NCBI GenBank assembly: GCA_029532625.1 | Contig: JARFXM010000001.1 | Coordinates: 434,001-498,000 of the forward strand | Length of the DNA stretch: 64,000 nucleotides | From: Lomentospora prolificans | Taxonomy: Eukaryota > Ascomycota > Sordariomycetes > Microascales > Microascaceae | Reading direction: 5' to 3' | Part shown: one piece after another, positions 10,251-23,330 of the stretch | Position numbering within the stretch: position 1 is the stretch's first letter | Layout: every line of letters begins with the position of its first letter | The notes under the pieces: model-generated | What the model was told of the DNA's origin: nothing | The model's input: the letters and a program-made list of their open reading frames with translations, nothing else | Databases searched by the model: none | Translations under genes and position numbers: made by a program

Positions 10251-12640
10251 TTATGACCTCTGCGTTCCATCATAGTGGCTGTTGCTGTAGATCTGGTGAT
10301 GCGCCTGTCCGTGCTGCGTACTGAGACTGGGATAGCTCTCTGCGTACGTTGAAGGCGTCCCGTCCCACCTTGACGTCGTCCCGACAGCCGCCGCGTGAGC
10401 GTGCCCAACAGAAGAGTGCAGGTTGGTGGCATAGGCACCCGCAGTCATCGCCCTGGTATCGTAGGACGAGACCGAAGGAAGAGAGGACAGGCGCAGTGAC
10501 GACTGGGGAGAAGTGGTCCGCGCGGTTGGGGATAGAGTTCTGGTACCAGCAACGGTTTGAAGAGGCGCATGAGTTGAGGTGTATTGACCCCATGTGCTCG
10601 AGCTTCCAGAGAGCGATCGTGGAGAAGCGAGAGTATCATGGTGAGAAGGAGCCTGGATAGTGTACGCGCTAGAAGCTTCCGCCCCGCCTGCGCCGCTAGA
10701 GAGAGGGGGAGTGGGGAGGGGATGGTAAGGAGCGGGAGTGAGCATATGCGTCGAGGGGACCATCGACGAGGGACTGGCGCTATACTTGCTGATGATCTTC
10801 TTCAGCGCGGGCTCCAGGAGCTTCCAGCGGAAGACCTTTACGTCCTTCTCGATGTTCCTGGGCTTAGGGTGAGGGAAGCCCATGATAACCTTGAAAAACT
10901 CCTCAGAATCCGGCTTGGTCTTGCTGACCGTCAAAGGACGAAATCCCTCAAGGTTCCTGCGAATCCTGTTCTTCTCTTCTACGGTGAACCGGGAAGGGGC
11001 GGCGACGAGCTGCTCGAGGAGATATATCGTGTCAACCGAGGTGACGAAGTGTTCTCCCTTCTCCTCCCACCAGATGCAGCTGATGCAAGTGCTGTTGGCG
11101 GGCTTCTCGTTGGGTCCGACCGGTCGGAATGTCGTCGACAAAGTCGATCCGTTCTGGCTCTTCTTGAAGAGGACAACTCGCCTTCTGTTGGCCCACTCCT
11201 CGGCAGTCCAGCCGTCGGCCATCGAGTCCAGCTTGCCGTGGATCTCCAAAACAGCCTTGTTGGGATACAAGGCGTAGGGGTTGTAGCCCTGGCCGTTTCC
11301 GTGCGCGCCAGCCTGGAGAGTACTTGTCCTGATGAGCTGGGGCATAGAACCCTGGGAAAGGGGCATGAGGCTTGGCCTCGTCATAGCGGTATGGTGAATA
11401 GCGGGGCTGCGGTTGGTGTCGAGGTGCGTGCTATACGCAGGCCATCCTCCCGTAGGAGTGCGCAAGGCGGGAGGCGGCACCCTCGAGTATTGGTCGGTGA
11501 ATGTAGTGCTAGCTCTGTAAGTGCTGATCATGGCGTTATTACCGGGTTGAGGAAATGCCGTGGCATACGGCGATTGGGTCGGCTGTTGGGAGATTCCGGG
11601 GTAGTCGTAAGTATTTGTAGTCGCAGTCGAATCATGGCGTAGCTGGATGGGCGACTTTGGCGGGCTCTCGGTTTGGACCTGGCCAGGTGACTTGGACAAC
11701 TTCCTCGTGATATCGTCCTGCCTGCCACCTGCGCTGCCAACCTGAACGTCGCGGTACATGAACTGACCTAAATCCGCCCTCGAGATCTCTTCACCAGTAG
11801 GACCCTCAATCACCAGCGACATTGGTACGTTCGGGGTATGACATTCAGTGGACATGTGCTGCGGCACAAGGCAGCTTAGTGTATAAACGATCTCGCTGCC
11901 ATCTGGTACCTGGCCATCGATCTGAGCCTGAACCTTCTGAGAACCAAAGAAAACGGAGAAGAACGTGACGGTAGTGCTCATAGACACCCGGATTTGAACC
12001 TTGGTGTTGCATGACCCGGCCGCGGGCTGGCATGACAGGACCGCGAGAACGGAAACATATTGGTCAACAGCTCCTACGGCGGCGGCCGTCGAGTCGAAGG
12101 AATCTTGGCTAAGCTGGCTTGCAGTCTGAGCAGCTTGGCTGGGGTAGGTTTGAGTGGAATACGGATGCGAGTAAGGAGAATCCTGGAATCCCCTGGTAGC
12201 GTCGAAGCCTAAGGTCATCCTCGTCAGCCAACCGGATCTTGTTTTCTGTGAGAGTTGAAACTCTTTCGCACCTGCTCCCAACATACCGTGAACGGCCGTG
12301 GGTTGGGCCTTTGCATAGGTCGCCATTGAGATAAGTCCTGGGGGCGTTGCTCCACGAACGTCGCCGCCGTTTGCTCGGGCAATCGCTTCTTCGTACTTCA
12401 GCGTGGCGGTTTCCGGGGAGTCGAGTCTTTCGTCTACTCCAACAATGAATGGCCTCTCAACGTGCACTTCAGGCTATATCCATCGAAAGTTAGTAGTGCA
12501 ACCCAAGAGAAAGGAAGAGATTCCCCAACCAAAGTTGAGACTGAAGAGTGGTGGTAGAGATGATGAGTTTGGTTAAACGTCGGCATGGGCGGACTAACCT
12601 CGAACAACTTGTACGAACCACTGAACGTTGCGGAAGACAT
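10251..12640 (-). CDS. medA: Medusa-type developmental regulator (MedA/Acr1/Ren1 family)
   Basis: MedA proteins are nuclear regulators of conidiophore development, biofilm and host adhesion in filamentous ascomycetes (Aspergillus MedA, Magnaporthe Acr1, Fusarium Ren1). Exon 1 (12640-12599) encodes MSSATFSGSYKLFE. A 125-bp intron follows, then the frame from 12473 starts PEVHVERPFIVGVDE. I infer a further 78-bp intron at 12286-12209 (GTATGT donor, GGCTGAC branch, TTAG acceptor), which joins QPTAVHG to FDATRGFQDS and gives 728 residues; without it the protein has 754. The diagnostic block covers about residues 390-547: AVLEIHGKLDSMADGWT, RFTVEEKNRIRRNLEGFRPL, EEFFKVIMGFPHPKPRNIEK and LEPALKKIISKYSASPSS. 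The flanks are Ser/Pro/Thr/Gln-rich and look disordered. There is no classical DNA-binding domain. No CAT (ATG in the gene's sense) occurs in the roughly 300 bp just upstream, so no uORF is visible there. Confidence 0.93.
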
Positions 12641-15600
12641 TCAAGCTGTTGGATTTTGGAACAGTCTCTAGAAGGATTAAATGTGAATGGAGTGAGGTGA
12701 TGGCCACTGTTTCGGGACCAGTCTGGCACGAAAAGAAGCTCAGATTCGGTGTTGTGAAAACGCGTTCCCAGATTTGTATAAGGAGGGTCTTGACGGGGTC
12801 TTATTGTTCAGAGATAACTCAGTCTTATAATGAGATTTGTTGTTGTTGTTATTGTCTCTGCTGTGATGTCTAGGGCGAATGGAGGAGAGTTGATCCACTG
12901 GGTCCTGGGGAGGGGGGGGAGGGGTGAGGGATATGGAACAGTCGAGGCTATGACTATATTATTAGACTTGCAAGCCTATATATCGGTCAGGAACGCCGAT
13001 TAATTTCCCCCCCTTTCTTCATTCGGAGTTGAGACAGGGCCTCATTAGACTGACTTACGCGATGATGGGCGTTGACTCGGATGATCTCACACCAGGGCCG
13101 GTGGAATTGGCTTGCGGGAGAAAGAGCGGATTTCGCGGTCCAAGACTGGCGACGTTGGGGCAAATGCTAAGCTCTGGGTCTCACTGAATATACAGCTATC
13201 ACGATTAAAGCTGATACTCCGTTTCGTAAGGCTAAGAGTGAAATCTGTTCGCGCAAGCTGTTGGCAGGTGAGAATTCCCCAAAACAGTGAGGGTGAAGCA
13301 CGTCAATTCTCAAGCCAGCACTATGAAGTAAATGACAGATGAGAACCTGTTGACTTTAGCTATTAGCCTGAGTACTTGAGAGCGTCTCCACGTTGGCTTT
13401 TGAGAGAGCGTTGAGGTTGTTGCCGAACCAAAGGCCGGGAACGAGTTCCTCTTGATACGCCTCTGAGCGGTGGTCACTTACACGAAATATCAGGCCCAAC
13501 GCCCTCTGGGAGCAGCGGCTATGTACTGAAAGGAACGGCTAGGCCTATCAATAACCGACGGTGTTAGCACAGGCTCTCAACGTTTCGTTCGTCTGCAGGT
13601 AACCCGAACCTGTTCGCGTAAGGCAGGCAAATGCGGTGAGAGAGAATGTAGTTGGAATCAAAGGAATGTCGGGTTCCGTCAACAGTTCGCCCAAGCACCT
13701 GGTGTTGGATGAAAGACAAGAGGAGCAGAACAGTATTGTGGTGTAAAAGGAGAGGAATCAATGAAACAACATGTTTTGCATCACCGAAATGGCTCAAGAT
13801 CAAGACGGTTTCTTGTTCAGGTGCGAATTGTTTAGGAGAGAAGAGGTAGAAGTTGGCTTTTGAAGTAGGAGGGTGTCGCTCATATGTGTATCGTTCGTGA
13901 CCGGACATCTCTACTCTCAGTGGCATCACCCTCACGTAAGTCAATAGACTTCGGGGGAACCACTTTGCTGGCTAGATCCCCGTATCTCGCCTGTTGCTTC
14001 CTTTTTTCTCATGCTTTCTTTTTCCTTGGACTACGCAGAACTGGGGAATTTTGGAGGCCAACCATTGCGAACAGCTCCACTTGGTAGAGGAAGCCATGGC
14101 CGCGCCCATGACAAGCTGGTATAGACCTGTGTGAGGAGGGTACCTGAATTGAAGGGGGGTGTGTGCGCATGTTCCAAGCCGTTGAAAACATCAATGATTC
14201 TCTTGTCTCAACGCAGCAATGGCTCACAGGTGATAGTCTTAGACAGGTGGGGTGGTTAAGGCTATCGCGAGCCCGCGGCTCGGAGCTCCCACTTGCTCCA
14301 GATCTGATTCTAAGTGAGTCTCCCCCCTTCCAATCCGACTTCCTGGCTAATTTAACGAATGTGGATGGTAGCCTCTCCGAGGTGGTATATCCTTCTTTCG
14401 CACATTGAAAACGGATTGCAGGGTTCATCGCGCACTACTGACCCGTTTGCCACATTCATGCATGGATGGTGCGTTTATCTCAAGCTCGAAGTCACATTCG
14501 TCATGTACAGTACCTTCGAGCTTTAGGCCTGGACGAAGACCCTCCGTTTGCAGTTCGTGGGAACGCCGGTGCAGTACGAAGTAGCTGCACGCCCTTAGGT
14601 GTGAGCTAATCGGTTGCCTGGGCTCAACATGTGAGTGAGCGTCTGTTCGCCGAACCAATGATGCAATGGACGGGAGGCCAGGGGGGCTTGTGGGGAACAG
14701 GCCAGGGAGACCCTGACGACTGAACAGGAGTGAGCGCTAGCACCGCTCTGGTTGTAGTGCAGATCACAAAACCATGGTTTAAGGAGCTTGATGGTGGGGA
14801 TCGAGGTCTTGCGTCCCCAGCTGCGCACCTTGGTGCCCTCTGGCAGAACCTCATCTGTACAATAGCCCCCTTAAGCTGGTTAGGTGTTTGAAAGGGATTT
14901 TCTGGGCTATTGTCTAGGCCTAAACCGGCGCTAGAGACACCTTTGTTGCGCAAGTGTTTCAACTATCAACTAGGACGAACAATGCTCGTGGATAGGAAAG
15001 ATCAAGACATCGAAATCACGCTATAGATTACGTACGGGAGTGATTTTCGCTTCAATTCTACCACCTCGGCCTTACAGCTGTTTAATCGGGGGCCAAACCG
15101 CGTAGCCACTATCGACGTGATCTAATAAGAGCGATATTCAGGTCTAAGGCGCGTCACGATCGCCAGCATGGTTCATAGTAAACAAGAATTGATGGCTGTG
15201 GGCCCAGGTGGCAGCAAGTTAGTGACCGCTATCGACCTACCGGAGTGATAAAGTAGTACCAGAGATCCTAACCAATCTGGGCCTGGCAGCTTCGGAACCG
15301 ATTAGCTGACAGGCTCTCGTCGGAACCAACAAAGTAAGGCCTCATAGATCTAGGACGCCTACCTCTACGTAGGCAGCTCGGCCCCGCTAATAAGCAGCTC
15401 TGAGCTGATTAGCGTGCCCACCCCATTGCCAGGCGCCCCCAGCTTTTGAAGCGCCCCGGCACCGAAACGGAGGCGATGATGTGAATTGACGCGTGAAAAA
15501 AAAGTCCATTTCTCCAGCTTTACTGGCAGAAGTGAACTGAGGTACGGAAATCCTCGCTGCCCAGTGTTCAAGTTCCGTGAGTAGCTAAGCCATTTCGGTA

Positions 15601-18600
15601 GACTGGAAGCACGCTCCACCAAGGCCTCAGCCTCAGGGGTCTTATGTTTGGTAACTTTTGGACGGGAAACCGCTGTAGCACCAATTTGAAAACTGTCGGT
15701 GCTTTTTCTCGAGTTTTTTTTTTTTTCTGCCTCTGTCGCTGGACACCACCCGTATCGGCGCTATTCGGGCCCTTTCAGTTGATTTTCCTGATTTCCTTGC
15801 TTGTCAAGCTGTCAGGTGCCCCGCCTCGTCTTTCCAATGGAACTTACGCCTGGAAGGAGGCCCGGGCGGTGCTCTTGGGGGAGCATCAATCGCTGGTTGA
15901 ATGCAGTGTTGCCGATTAGATGAGCATGAGATAAATTCGCTCACTTAACAATATAGAAGAATCCGTAAAGCTACCAGTTTTCGTGATACCGTGTAGCATG
16001 CACGCTTACTTCGAGCCAGAGCGCTTTTTAACGTAGTCCCGTGAGAAACGGGGTTTCTATGATCCACATTCAGATGAGGCTGATATTGCGTTAAAAGGCT
16101 TTTTACCCTTAGCATCGCGGGGGTTTCTAGCCCTGAGCAGCGCCTTCATCGGGCTGCCTCGGAAGCGCTAGAGGGAGAGAAGGTATAATTAGACGAAAAA
16201 AATGATCCTGTCACGGCCTTGCAGTGTTGGGGGTTTCCCGGGGCCCTTTTTCATCAAAATATCTGGCCTATAGTTAAGGTAGGGAGGAGAGGACGTTTTG
16301 TATAGCTCAGGTGAATTTGATTGAGGGGTGCTATTTCTAAAAGATAGAGAACGAAAATAAAGCAGACAAGAGAATTCGCCTCGGGTGGTCCAAACGGGAT
16401 TGATATACGCGGGCTCATCTCACTGTAGATGGGAAACCAACCAAAACAGGAATGGATTTCCAATATGTGTATGGCGTTTCCTTGTTAACGTATCAGGGAA
16501 CTGGAGTCGTTACTTCGTACAAAAGGGAATGGATTCTGAATATTTGGTGGACACACTAAGGAAGATCACTCTGACCAGATTCAACGCATCGGTACCCTTG
16601 GTTCCTTCGGCCATTCACAACTTAGGTAGGCGATGTCGGGAAGGTGTTGTCCAGCCATTGTGTAAGGAGTTTGAAAATACAAGTTGTGATATGCCCAATT
16701 AAGTACATTTTACTTAAGAGCGCGCAGAGAGTTACGGGGTGATGGGATATTCTCCATCATGTGAATAACAGTGCAGGACGTCAGCTCGCCATCTCGCATA
16801 GGGGAGAGCAGAAGCACAAACGGCTGAGAAGGGTGCACGCTTGCAGCCGGCTACCGGCAATGGCCTCCGAGTGGGAGTGAAGCACGGAAAAGAGCCCGAG
16901 TCCCTTGAGCCTCACCTTCTTGTTGGCCGGCGTTTGGGAGAAGGGAGTCCCCTTGGCATTCTTTATAACTAATACTGCTCGCCGTCCTACTTGTGGGCTT
17001 AATTTAGTGGTAAATGAATTGCAGTGTTCAAAATTACCGGGAAAGGGCGTCAATAATGCGCAGATTTTAATGACTGCATTGTTTCCTAGATAACCTCCGT
17101 AACTGAGGCTTGTGTTGAAGTATCCATTGGGATGTCGGTTGCTGAGTTCCCACTTGTGTTCCCATGGCCACCTTGCGACCGGATCATTCCTGAATATATC
17201 AGACCGCCGCCACCAGATTGAGACGCACGCGCTCGGTGGGAAGCGGCCAAGAAGGTGGTGCCGACAGCAAGACGCCGATTCACACACACATGCACCTCTT
17301 TACAACAGCGACACTGAGCGTGAAGAGGCCTCTCTACCAGCGTTATGCCATGGCATAGATATCAAGGCTTCTAGAATGGATGTTGAAAGCTACCACGGGG
17401 CTCAGCGGACAAGTGAAGACTCACTGCCTTGCTGAATTCGCACCCCTCGTGCACATGCATGTTTGGCTACCGATTGCTATGCTAGAGGTGCCTCCCTTGG
17501 CGATACAGTGTGAGGCATTGGCTCTTCGGCCATTATACTGGGAACTTTCTTCCCGCTTTCACAGCTCTCCAATCCTAGATCGCAATTCATGAATGTGTTG
17601 AGGATCGCCCAGTGTTATGCTTTCAAAAGAAAACTTGATGCTGTTGTTAGCTGCAGCGCGAATCATTGGCCGTTCGTGCATGTAAAGCTACATTTGGAAT
17701 GTACCTGTAGATCCGTGGGACTATAATCACCGAGATCCATAACAGCTGCCTTAAATAATAGATCCTACAGCCAGCAATCCTCCTTGCTGATTCAACGAGG
17801 TCGATTCTGGCATTAAGCCGCGCGTGTACCAGCGACAGCCCTGGGGACTGATCAAATGAATATTCTCATCTCCTGGGACCGTTAGTGTTGGCTAGCAATC
17901 AGGGCGATTTACGCTTGCCCCAACCCCAAGAAGATGGTTCTGAACCAAATGTAAATTGTACATCTCATTGATAATAAGCATTCACCATCAGAGTACTTTT
18001 GCGGCTATTGCATTCCCCATTGGGCCCCCCTTCATCGCGTGACATACTATTTTTCCGTCTTGATGTCACTTGGACGAAAATAACTAGTTGCTGAGCGCCG
18101 AGCAATGACAAACCCTCACTAAAATAAAGTGACAGGTTCTGGGTCCTTCTGTATCCATGAAAATTCGTGCTTTCCCTTTCTAATATTGCTATCAAGTGCC
18201 CCAGACTAGTGGTGCAACTAGTGGAAGACTGGAGAACCAGCCTCAAGTGCGCCTGCCCCAAGTGGGCCGCCCAGCAAGGGGCGGCAACATCCGAGACAGG
18301 TCCATCCGCCTGTTTGTCCCTGGAGTCGTTACGAAGTATTAATAGGCGAGCTAGCATGTCGGGTCCTTGGCGTCCATGTCCAGGGAGCTGGCCCTGGCCA
18401 AATGATCTCCTTTTGCCGAACCTTCCCGCACTACCCCTACCTTGATTGACCGGCAATCTGAAGAGGGGCTGATGGCAGAGAGAGCAGGGAAGTATCTTGC
18501 TATTATTGTTCAAAATCCCGAGCGCATGCGGAAAGGATTACCGTCACTGGGTTTAATAGTTAAAATTCCCCGCAGGTATATACTCCAGTATGATAATTGT

Positions 18601-18650
18601 GCCCATGATCTCTTCTAGTCGAGAGAGCCACTCGTGATTGTGCTGGAAAG
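12641..18650. other. Gene-poor region upstream of medA, part 1
   Basis: The first few hundred bases should contain the medA promoter and leader, read leftward. The rest shows only short overlapping frames on both strands without domain motifs or a consistent exon pattern. Base composition looks balanced rather than strongly AT-rich, so it does not resemble heavily RIP-mutated repeat. I see nothing I can name. Confidence 0.4.
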
Positions 18651-18651
18651 T

Positions 18652-18766
18652 ACGTATACCCGTGGCACGGCACCCGATGTAGAATCCAGTCAGTCATATT
18701 TGGAAAATGCACTCACCTAACGTGACCGGATCCCCACATCGGGTGCCGTGGCACAGGTACATGGAA
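18652..18766. repeat. Imperfect inverted repeat (hairpin-forming, about 115 bp)
   Basis: The arm at 18662-18680 (ending GGCACCCGATGT) is the reverse complement of 18736-18754 (starting ACATCGGGTGCC) over 19 bases with one mismatch. Weaker pairing extends outward for about 10 bases and inward through GAATCC/GGATCC. The loop is about 40-55 bases. Similar heptamers TGGAAAG and TGGAAGG lie just outside the two arms and could be a degenerate target-site duplication. It may be a foldback/MITE remnant, a structured RNA or chance. Confidence 0.55.
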
Positions 18767-21700
18767 GGTAAGCGACCAAAGTAACTCCATGTCCAGTTCA
18801 CAAGTGCCGTCGCACTGAGTAGACATACATCCACGGATGGCACATTGGACATCATCGCGCCTTCTCATCCCGTTACTCGGCATGCCTTAGTCCAAGTGTC
18901 ACCAGGTCATTTCCGTCCAATGGCCCCAAGACCACGAACTGTGTGCTGTAGACCCTAGAATGGAAGGGAAAAAAGAAGAAAAACAAAGGGCCCCGACTAA
19001 GATTACCGGCGCTTTTGTGTTGGTCTTCTTGAAAAAGCTAGATTGTCATCCGAAGACACGACAGTCTAACCAACCACAAATACTGAGTTGCCTCAGTATC
19101 CCCTTCACACTACATCGCGAAAGTAGGTGGGAATAGATCAGCGGCAGCCCCGAGCCATGGGACCGGTGCTTTCTAGGCACGCCGTTTCCCTTGAGACGCA
19201 TATTTTGATCACGGACAAACTCAATCTCTGCGACAGTCCACGCAAATTCGCTCGGAATCATCTAACGAGTGATAGGCTAGTCCAACAAGTAACAGTTGGT
19301 CAAGTGCATGAAGCTCGCTCCTCCGGGGATGGACTCCCGAGACGCAGGTACCTATTGGCCTCGTTACCCATACCAAGTGTTTCTTACTGGCCTTCTATTG
19401 GAAAAATAGTCCCCGACCTGCAGGTAGATGGGCTCCCCACTCAAGCCAGCCAAGCATAATCGACCGACCGCGGTTTAGTGTAGCTTGCGTTGTCAAGCCG
19501 GTCTAACAAAGCATCAATCACCAACGGCAACCTAGGCCTTGGTCAAGCAAGGGAGTTCTCTTCGATTAGCCTTTCAAGAAAGTCGAGAATGCGTCACAAG
19601 CTCAATGATCAATACGGCTCCTAGCGTGCCATGAGGGTACACCAAGGGACACAAGGTCACAGGCTGCCCATGAGGGGTTCAACTATCTAGAACATGCCCT
19701 AGCATACAACACAGGTGCTCTCAGGTTGCCTAACATGTTGATCCTACATTGAGAAGCGATCTCGGTAGGCCGTTATCGGCTACTCCAAGCACTTTGGCGT
19801 TGCACTGTTTCTCGAGTGTGCCTCTGACTGCTGCGTTACATGACCCTCGACTACGCATCATCTTGCGGGCTCTGTACACGATATGGGCTTCCCCCCACCC
19901 CCTCCCCCCAACCGGGAACCTAGGAAGGATTGGCTAGCATCCCTGTCATTTCGATATCAATTACCTGCTCAGTATTCAACAGGTTTTCGAGTCTCGATGC
20001 ATCCCTTGCCAGCCTCTCCTTTTCTTTCAGGGAGCAAATACCAGGTAATACTAGAGAACGAGCAATAACAAGGCTGTCACCTCTTTTCTTCTGTAATATT
20101 TAGGGCTTTGTAGAGCGAGGATACTACAATATCGCTAATCACCCCTGGTCGAGGAGCCGTAGGCCACACTGCGCAACAGCTTAGCGGACTCGAGCAAATG
20201 AATCGACGGATAAAGTGGACGCGCTGTTTGACATGGACTCGGTTTTTCTTGGTGCTATCGGCTGGGCCGGACAGGTCACTGGTAGTCATGCTGCCAGTGG
20301 TCCATTTACCGTAAAGTGGGATAGGTTATCCCCGTTTTGGCAGACGCCTTTTGAGGAGGGAAGATGGGGAGAAGTGTGGTGAGTATACAAGGCTTTGACC
20401 CTCCTTTTTCCTTCATCTGCGTCAATGACTGTAGCATCCAAGTGTAAGCGAGTCAAGCCACACCGGACGCACCTGACAAAGCAATGCGAAACTAGGTCCG
20501 GTTGCCATGAGCCTTTCTTCGGTCGTCAATATCTCGGTGAGCTAAGATAAGGACTGATCGCGTTAGGCGCCTCCACTGCCTAAATGTACCGGGGGCGAGG
20601 GAACAATTTTTAGCGGGCGCCGACGGCGTCTAAGGCAAGGTTGGTGATCGCAGGGGTGGTTCCTTATCATGAATAATACGTCAATGGGCTGGAAACCGCA
20701 ATTTGTTGGGACTGTTGATGGATCAAGGCCAGCTGCCACGAGGACAACCCCGCTCGGGAAGATCTACAGGCACGAGCCATGGACCGCCAGCAGGGACCGC
20801 ATGGACCACAAAGGGCACCTTTTCTAGCCCTGTCTAACTGTACTCCAGGCCTTTCCACTCATTGGTAAGCCGCTTAGCCGCTATGGAAGGGCCACGAAGC
20901 GGGAGTCAAGGCCGTCTCCTGCTCCGTGCCCTTGACAGACAAGGGCATAGAGGAAATGGCTGGCCCCTCCCCTCATTGTCCTAGTATCACTGGCGAATGC
21001 CGAAAAGAGGGCATCAACCGGCCGGCGGCCAACGTATCCACGCGCCGGATTAACATTATGGCTGAGATAGTAAGCATCGCATTCCGGGGTAGGACAGGAG
21101 CAACTCTACACAAGTCCAAGGGGACAAGCCAAAGTTTGACCACCATTTCAGAACTGCAAGGTCCGAAACGAGTGGCTACAAGCGGGTTTGAGATGCTCAT
21201 TTATGATGTATGTCGATATTGGCCTTGCGCGAGGTTCTGCTCAATTTCCGATGTATGGATACGGAAACCGATGGTTGTGATTCACCGTGGTACGGTATCA
21301 TCTTAGCCCGCTTCGACGGGCTATCGGGGTCTATGTTGGCGGCAAGCCGATAGTAACGGAGATGAGGTGGTGAAGCAAGGCTTGACACCCAGACTTTCTC
21401 GGCTGCAGAATGAGCAAAAATAAGCACGTTGACGTTTCAACGCTATTGTTACAGGCCGAGAAGCCCGCTTACCTGCCCGCGTGCCTTTGCGTCTATCCCG
21501 TCATAATCATCAACAATATCGATTATTTCATGTAGCTCGCCGCGAAGAAGCAAGGACGACCCATGCTGCTTTGTCTTACGAGATGCCATCCCCCTCATCC
21601 TATTATCCTCGGCCGGGGTATGGCGTCGTCATCTCCCGTTTTACCTCCAGCCCCGGCAAGAGCAGAGCTACTTCTCGGAGTCCTTATGTGGATTTCGAAG

Positions 21701-23165
21701 TTATCGGAAATTCGCTGATATGATATGATTCCGACTCCCTCCCAGCGGGGCTTATTCTTTCTTATAGGGTTGCTTTTTCTCATGTGAGCGCATCCTGCTT
21801 GCCTCCGCGGAACCCCACCAGAATGTCGAAGGCCTCATCAGAATGAAGAGCCCGAGGCGATCGAGTGCAAGGATGCTTGTCAAAGGGTTGGCCTTTCCAG
21901 GCAAGGAATTACAAGGATTTCAAAGCATGATCCGCATACTCCGTGATAGTCGAGGGTGTGGTTTTGTCTGGCTGTTCGGCTTTGACAACCAAGATCTTTT
22001 CCCCATTCGCCTCAACTTGCAGCTTTTTTTCCACGGTGTATGCAACTTCACCGACGTATGAGTCCCTAATTAAGAGAGAACGGAAATATTCCTCCGTCCA
22101 ACGGAGGAAGTACGCAAAGCCTTCAGCACGGAAGTCTTGGTCGCGGGAATGGTGCAAAGGCATAGAACAATCGCTGAACACACGGCATTCTGCAGGAACA
22201 TGTAAACTTGCCCGCAACAGACGGAGGACGGTAAGACATTCAACACTTATATGGTCATCCTCGAACAGCAGCATATGATAAACGAGCCTACTAGCTCCAC
22301 AGTCGGCAAAGAACATCGCACCAAATGCCGCGGGCATGTGCTTGGCTCATTTCAGTCGTAATTCACCCCATGGATTTGTGAATGATGTCCCCTGAGCTCC
22401 AGTGGGAAAACATCCCCAACATTCGACCAGGGTCTTTCCGTGACATCGATAACCCCGGTCGTTGAGAGGACTCGCATGATGCAGGCTGACAGCCAACTGT
22501 GAGCTCTCAGGTTTAGATCTGATTGATGTCCTTTGCCTGGCATCGACGATGGTCCTTTCCTGACAATTTCGTGGATGCTCACTTGCAACATGCTTCTAAC
22601 TCAATCTCAATGCTTTGTACCTCCCCATGTGTGGAGGCACAGCACATCCCCTCTTACACAAGATGCATGCTCGATCAGCAATAGGCAAAGGATCGGACGG
22701 GTCCATTCCGCACCGACGGGGTTCGTTCTACTCGCCTTGAGATAATAGCACATGAGAGAGCGCTCTGTTTAGGCTCGGATTCCTGTGGCGCTCACGCAGC
22801 CATGTCCGTCCACGATGATGCCCGATCCTAGTGCCTCCATACAAGTGCTGGCAAGGGTTCCCCTCAGCACAATTTAAGTTACTAGCACATTACCACTTGC
22901 AGATGTATAGAAGCCCTCGAGAACAGTTCACAGTGTCTTAGAGGGTGGCCCTCGCCATCAGCCAGCAATTATGTGGCGTGTTCTTCAGATGCACAGTGTC
23001 AGACATACAACGGGGCCAATTTCGCATTTCTTCAGGAACTTGGGCATCGCCTATCAATAGTAGATCTTGCAGCGCCCAGGGAACAGTTGGTCGACTGTGT
23101 CAAAGAATTCAACCATTGCAAAAGTTTCAGAGCGTGGGGGTTATTCATTGCCAGCATCCTGTTCT
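18767..23165. other. Gene-poor region upstream of medA, part 2
   Basis: Only short frames are present. The one that reads most like protein is the 142-codon minus-strand frame at 22337-21909, listed separately. A C-rich low-complexity patch lies near 19890-19912. No tRNA, no transposase motif and no tandem array was seen. Confidence 0.35.
21909..22337 (-). other. Unassigned 142-codon open frame, possible gene remnant
   Basis: The predicted peptide has a normal-looking amino-acid mix, including AYFLRWTEEYFRSLLIRD and VEKKLQVEANGEKILVVK, which reads more like globular protein than its neighbours. It has an in-frame stop four codons before the first Met, and no clear exon joins it upstream. I recognise no family. 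It could be a single-exon small gene, a decayed gene exon or a chance frame. Confidence 0.2.
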
Positions 23166-23330
23166 TAAGTTCTAACATTCATTTCCAGATGTCAAGTACC
23201 AATGGATACCTCCAAAACATACATGACCTGCCAGTATTCATTGCATCCTCTTCTTAAAAAGTTCCACTAATATTCATTTCCAGATGTCAAGTACCAATGG
23301 ATACCTACCTCCAAAAACGTACGATGACCT
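23166..23330 (+). repeat. Direct repeat, two copies of an about 60-bp unit with a perfect 35-bp core
   Basis: The 35 bases at 23177-23211 recur exactly at 23272-23306, an offset of 95. Each core begins ATTCATTTCCAG and runs into ATGTCAAGTACC. Similarity continues more weakly on both sides (AAGTTC before, TGACCTGC after), with small indels. The unit resembles an intron 3' end followed by a coding start, so it may come from a duplicated exon boundary. Confidence 0.8.
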
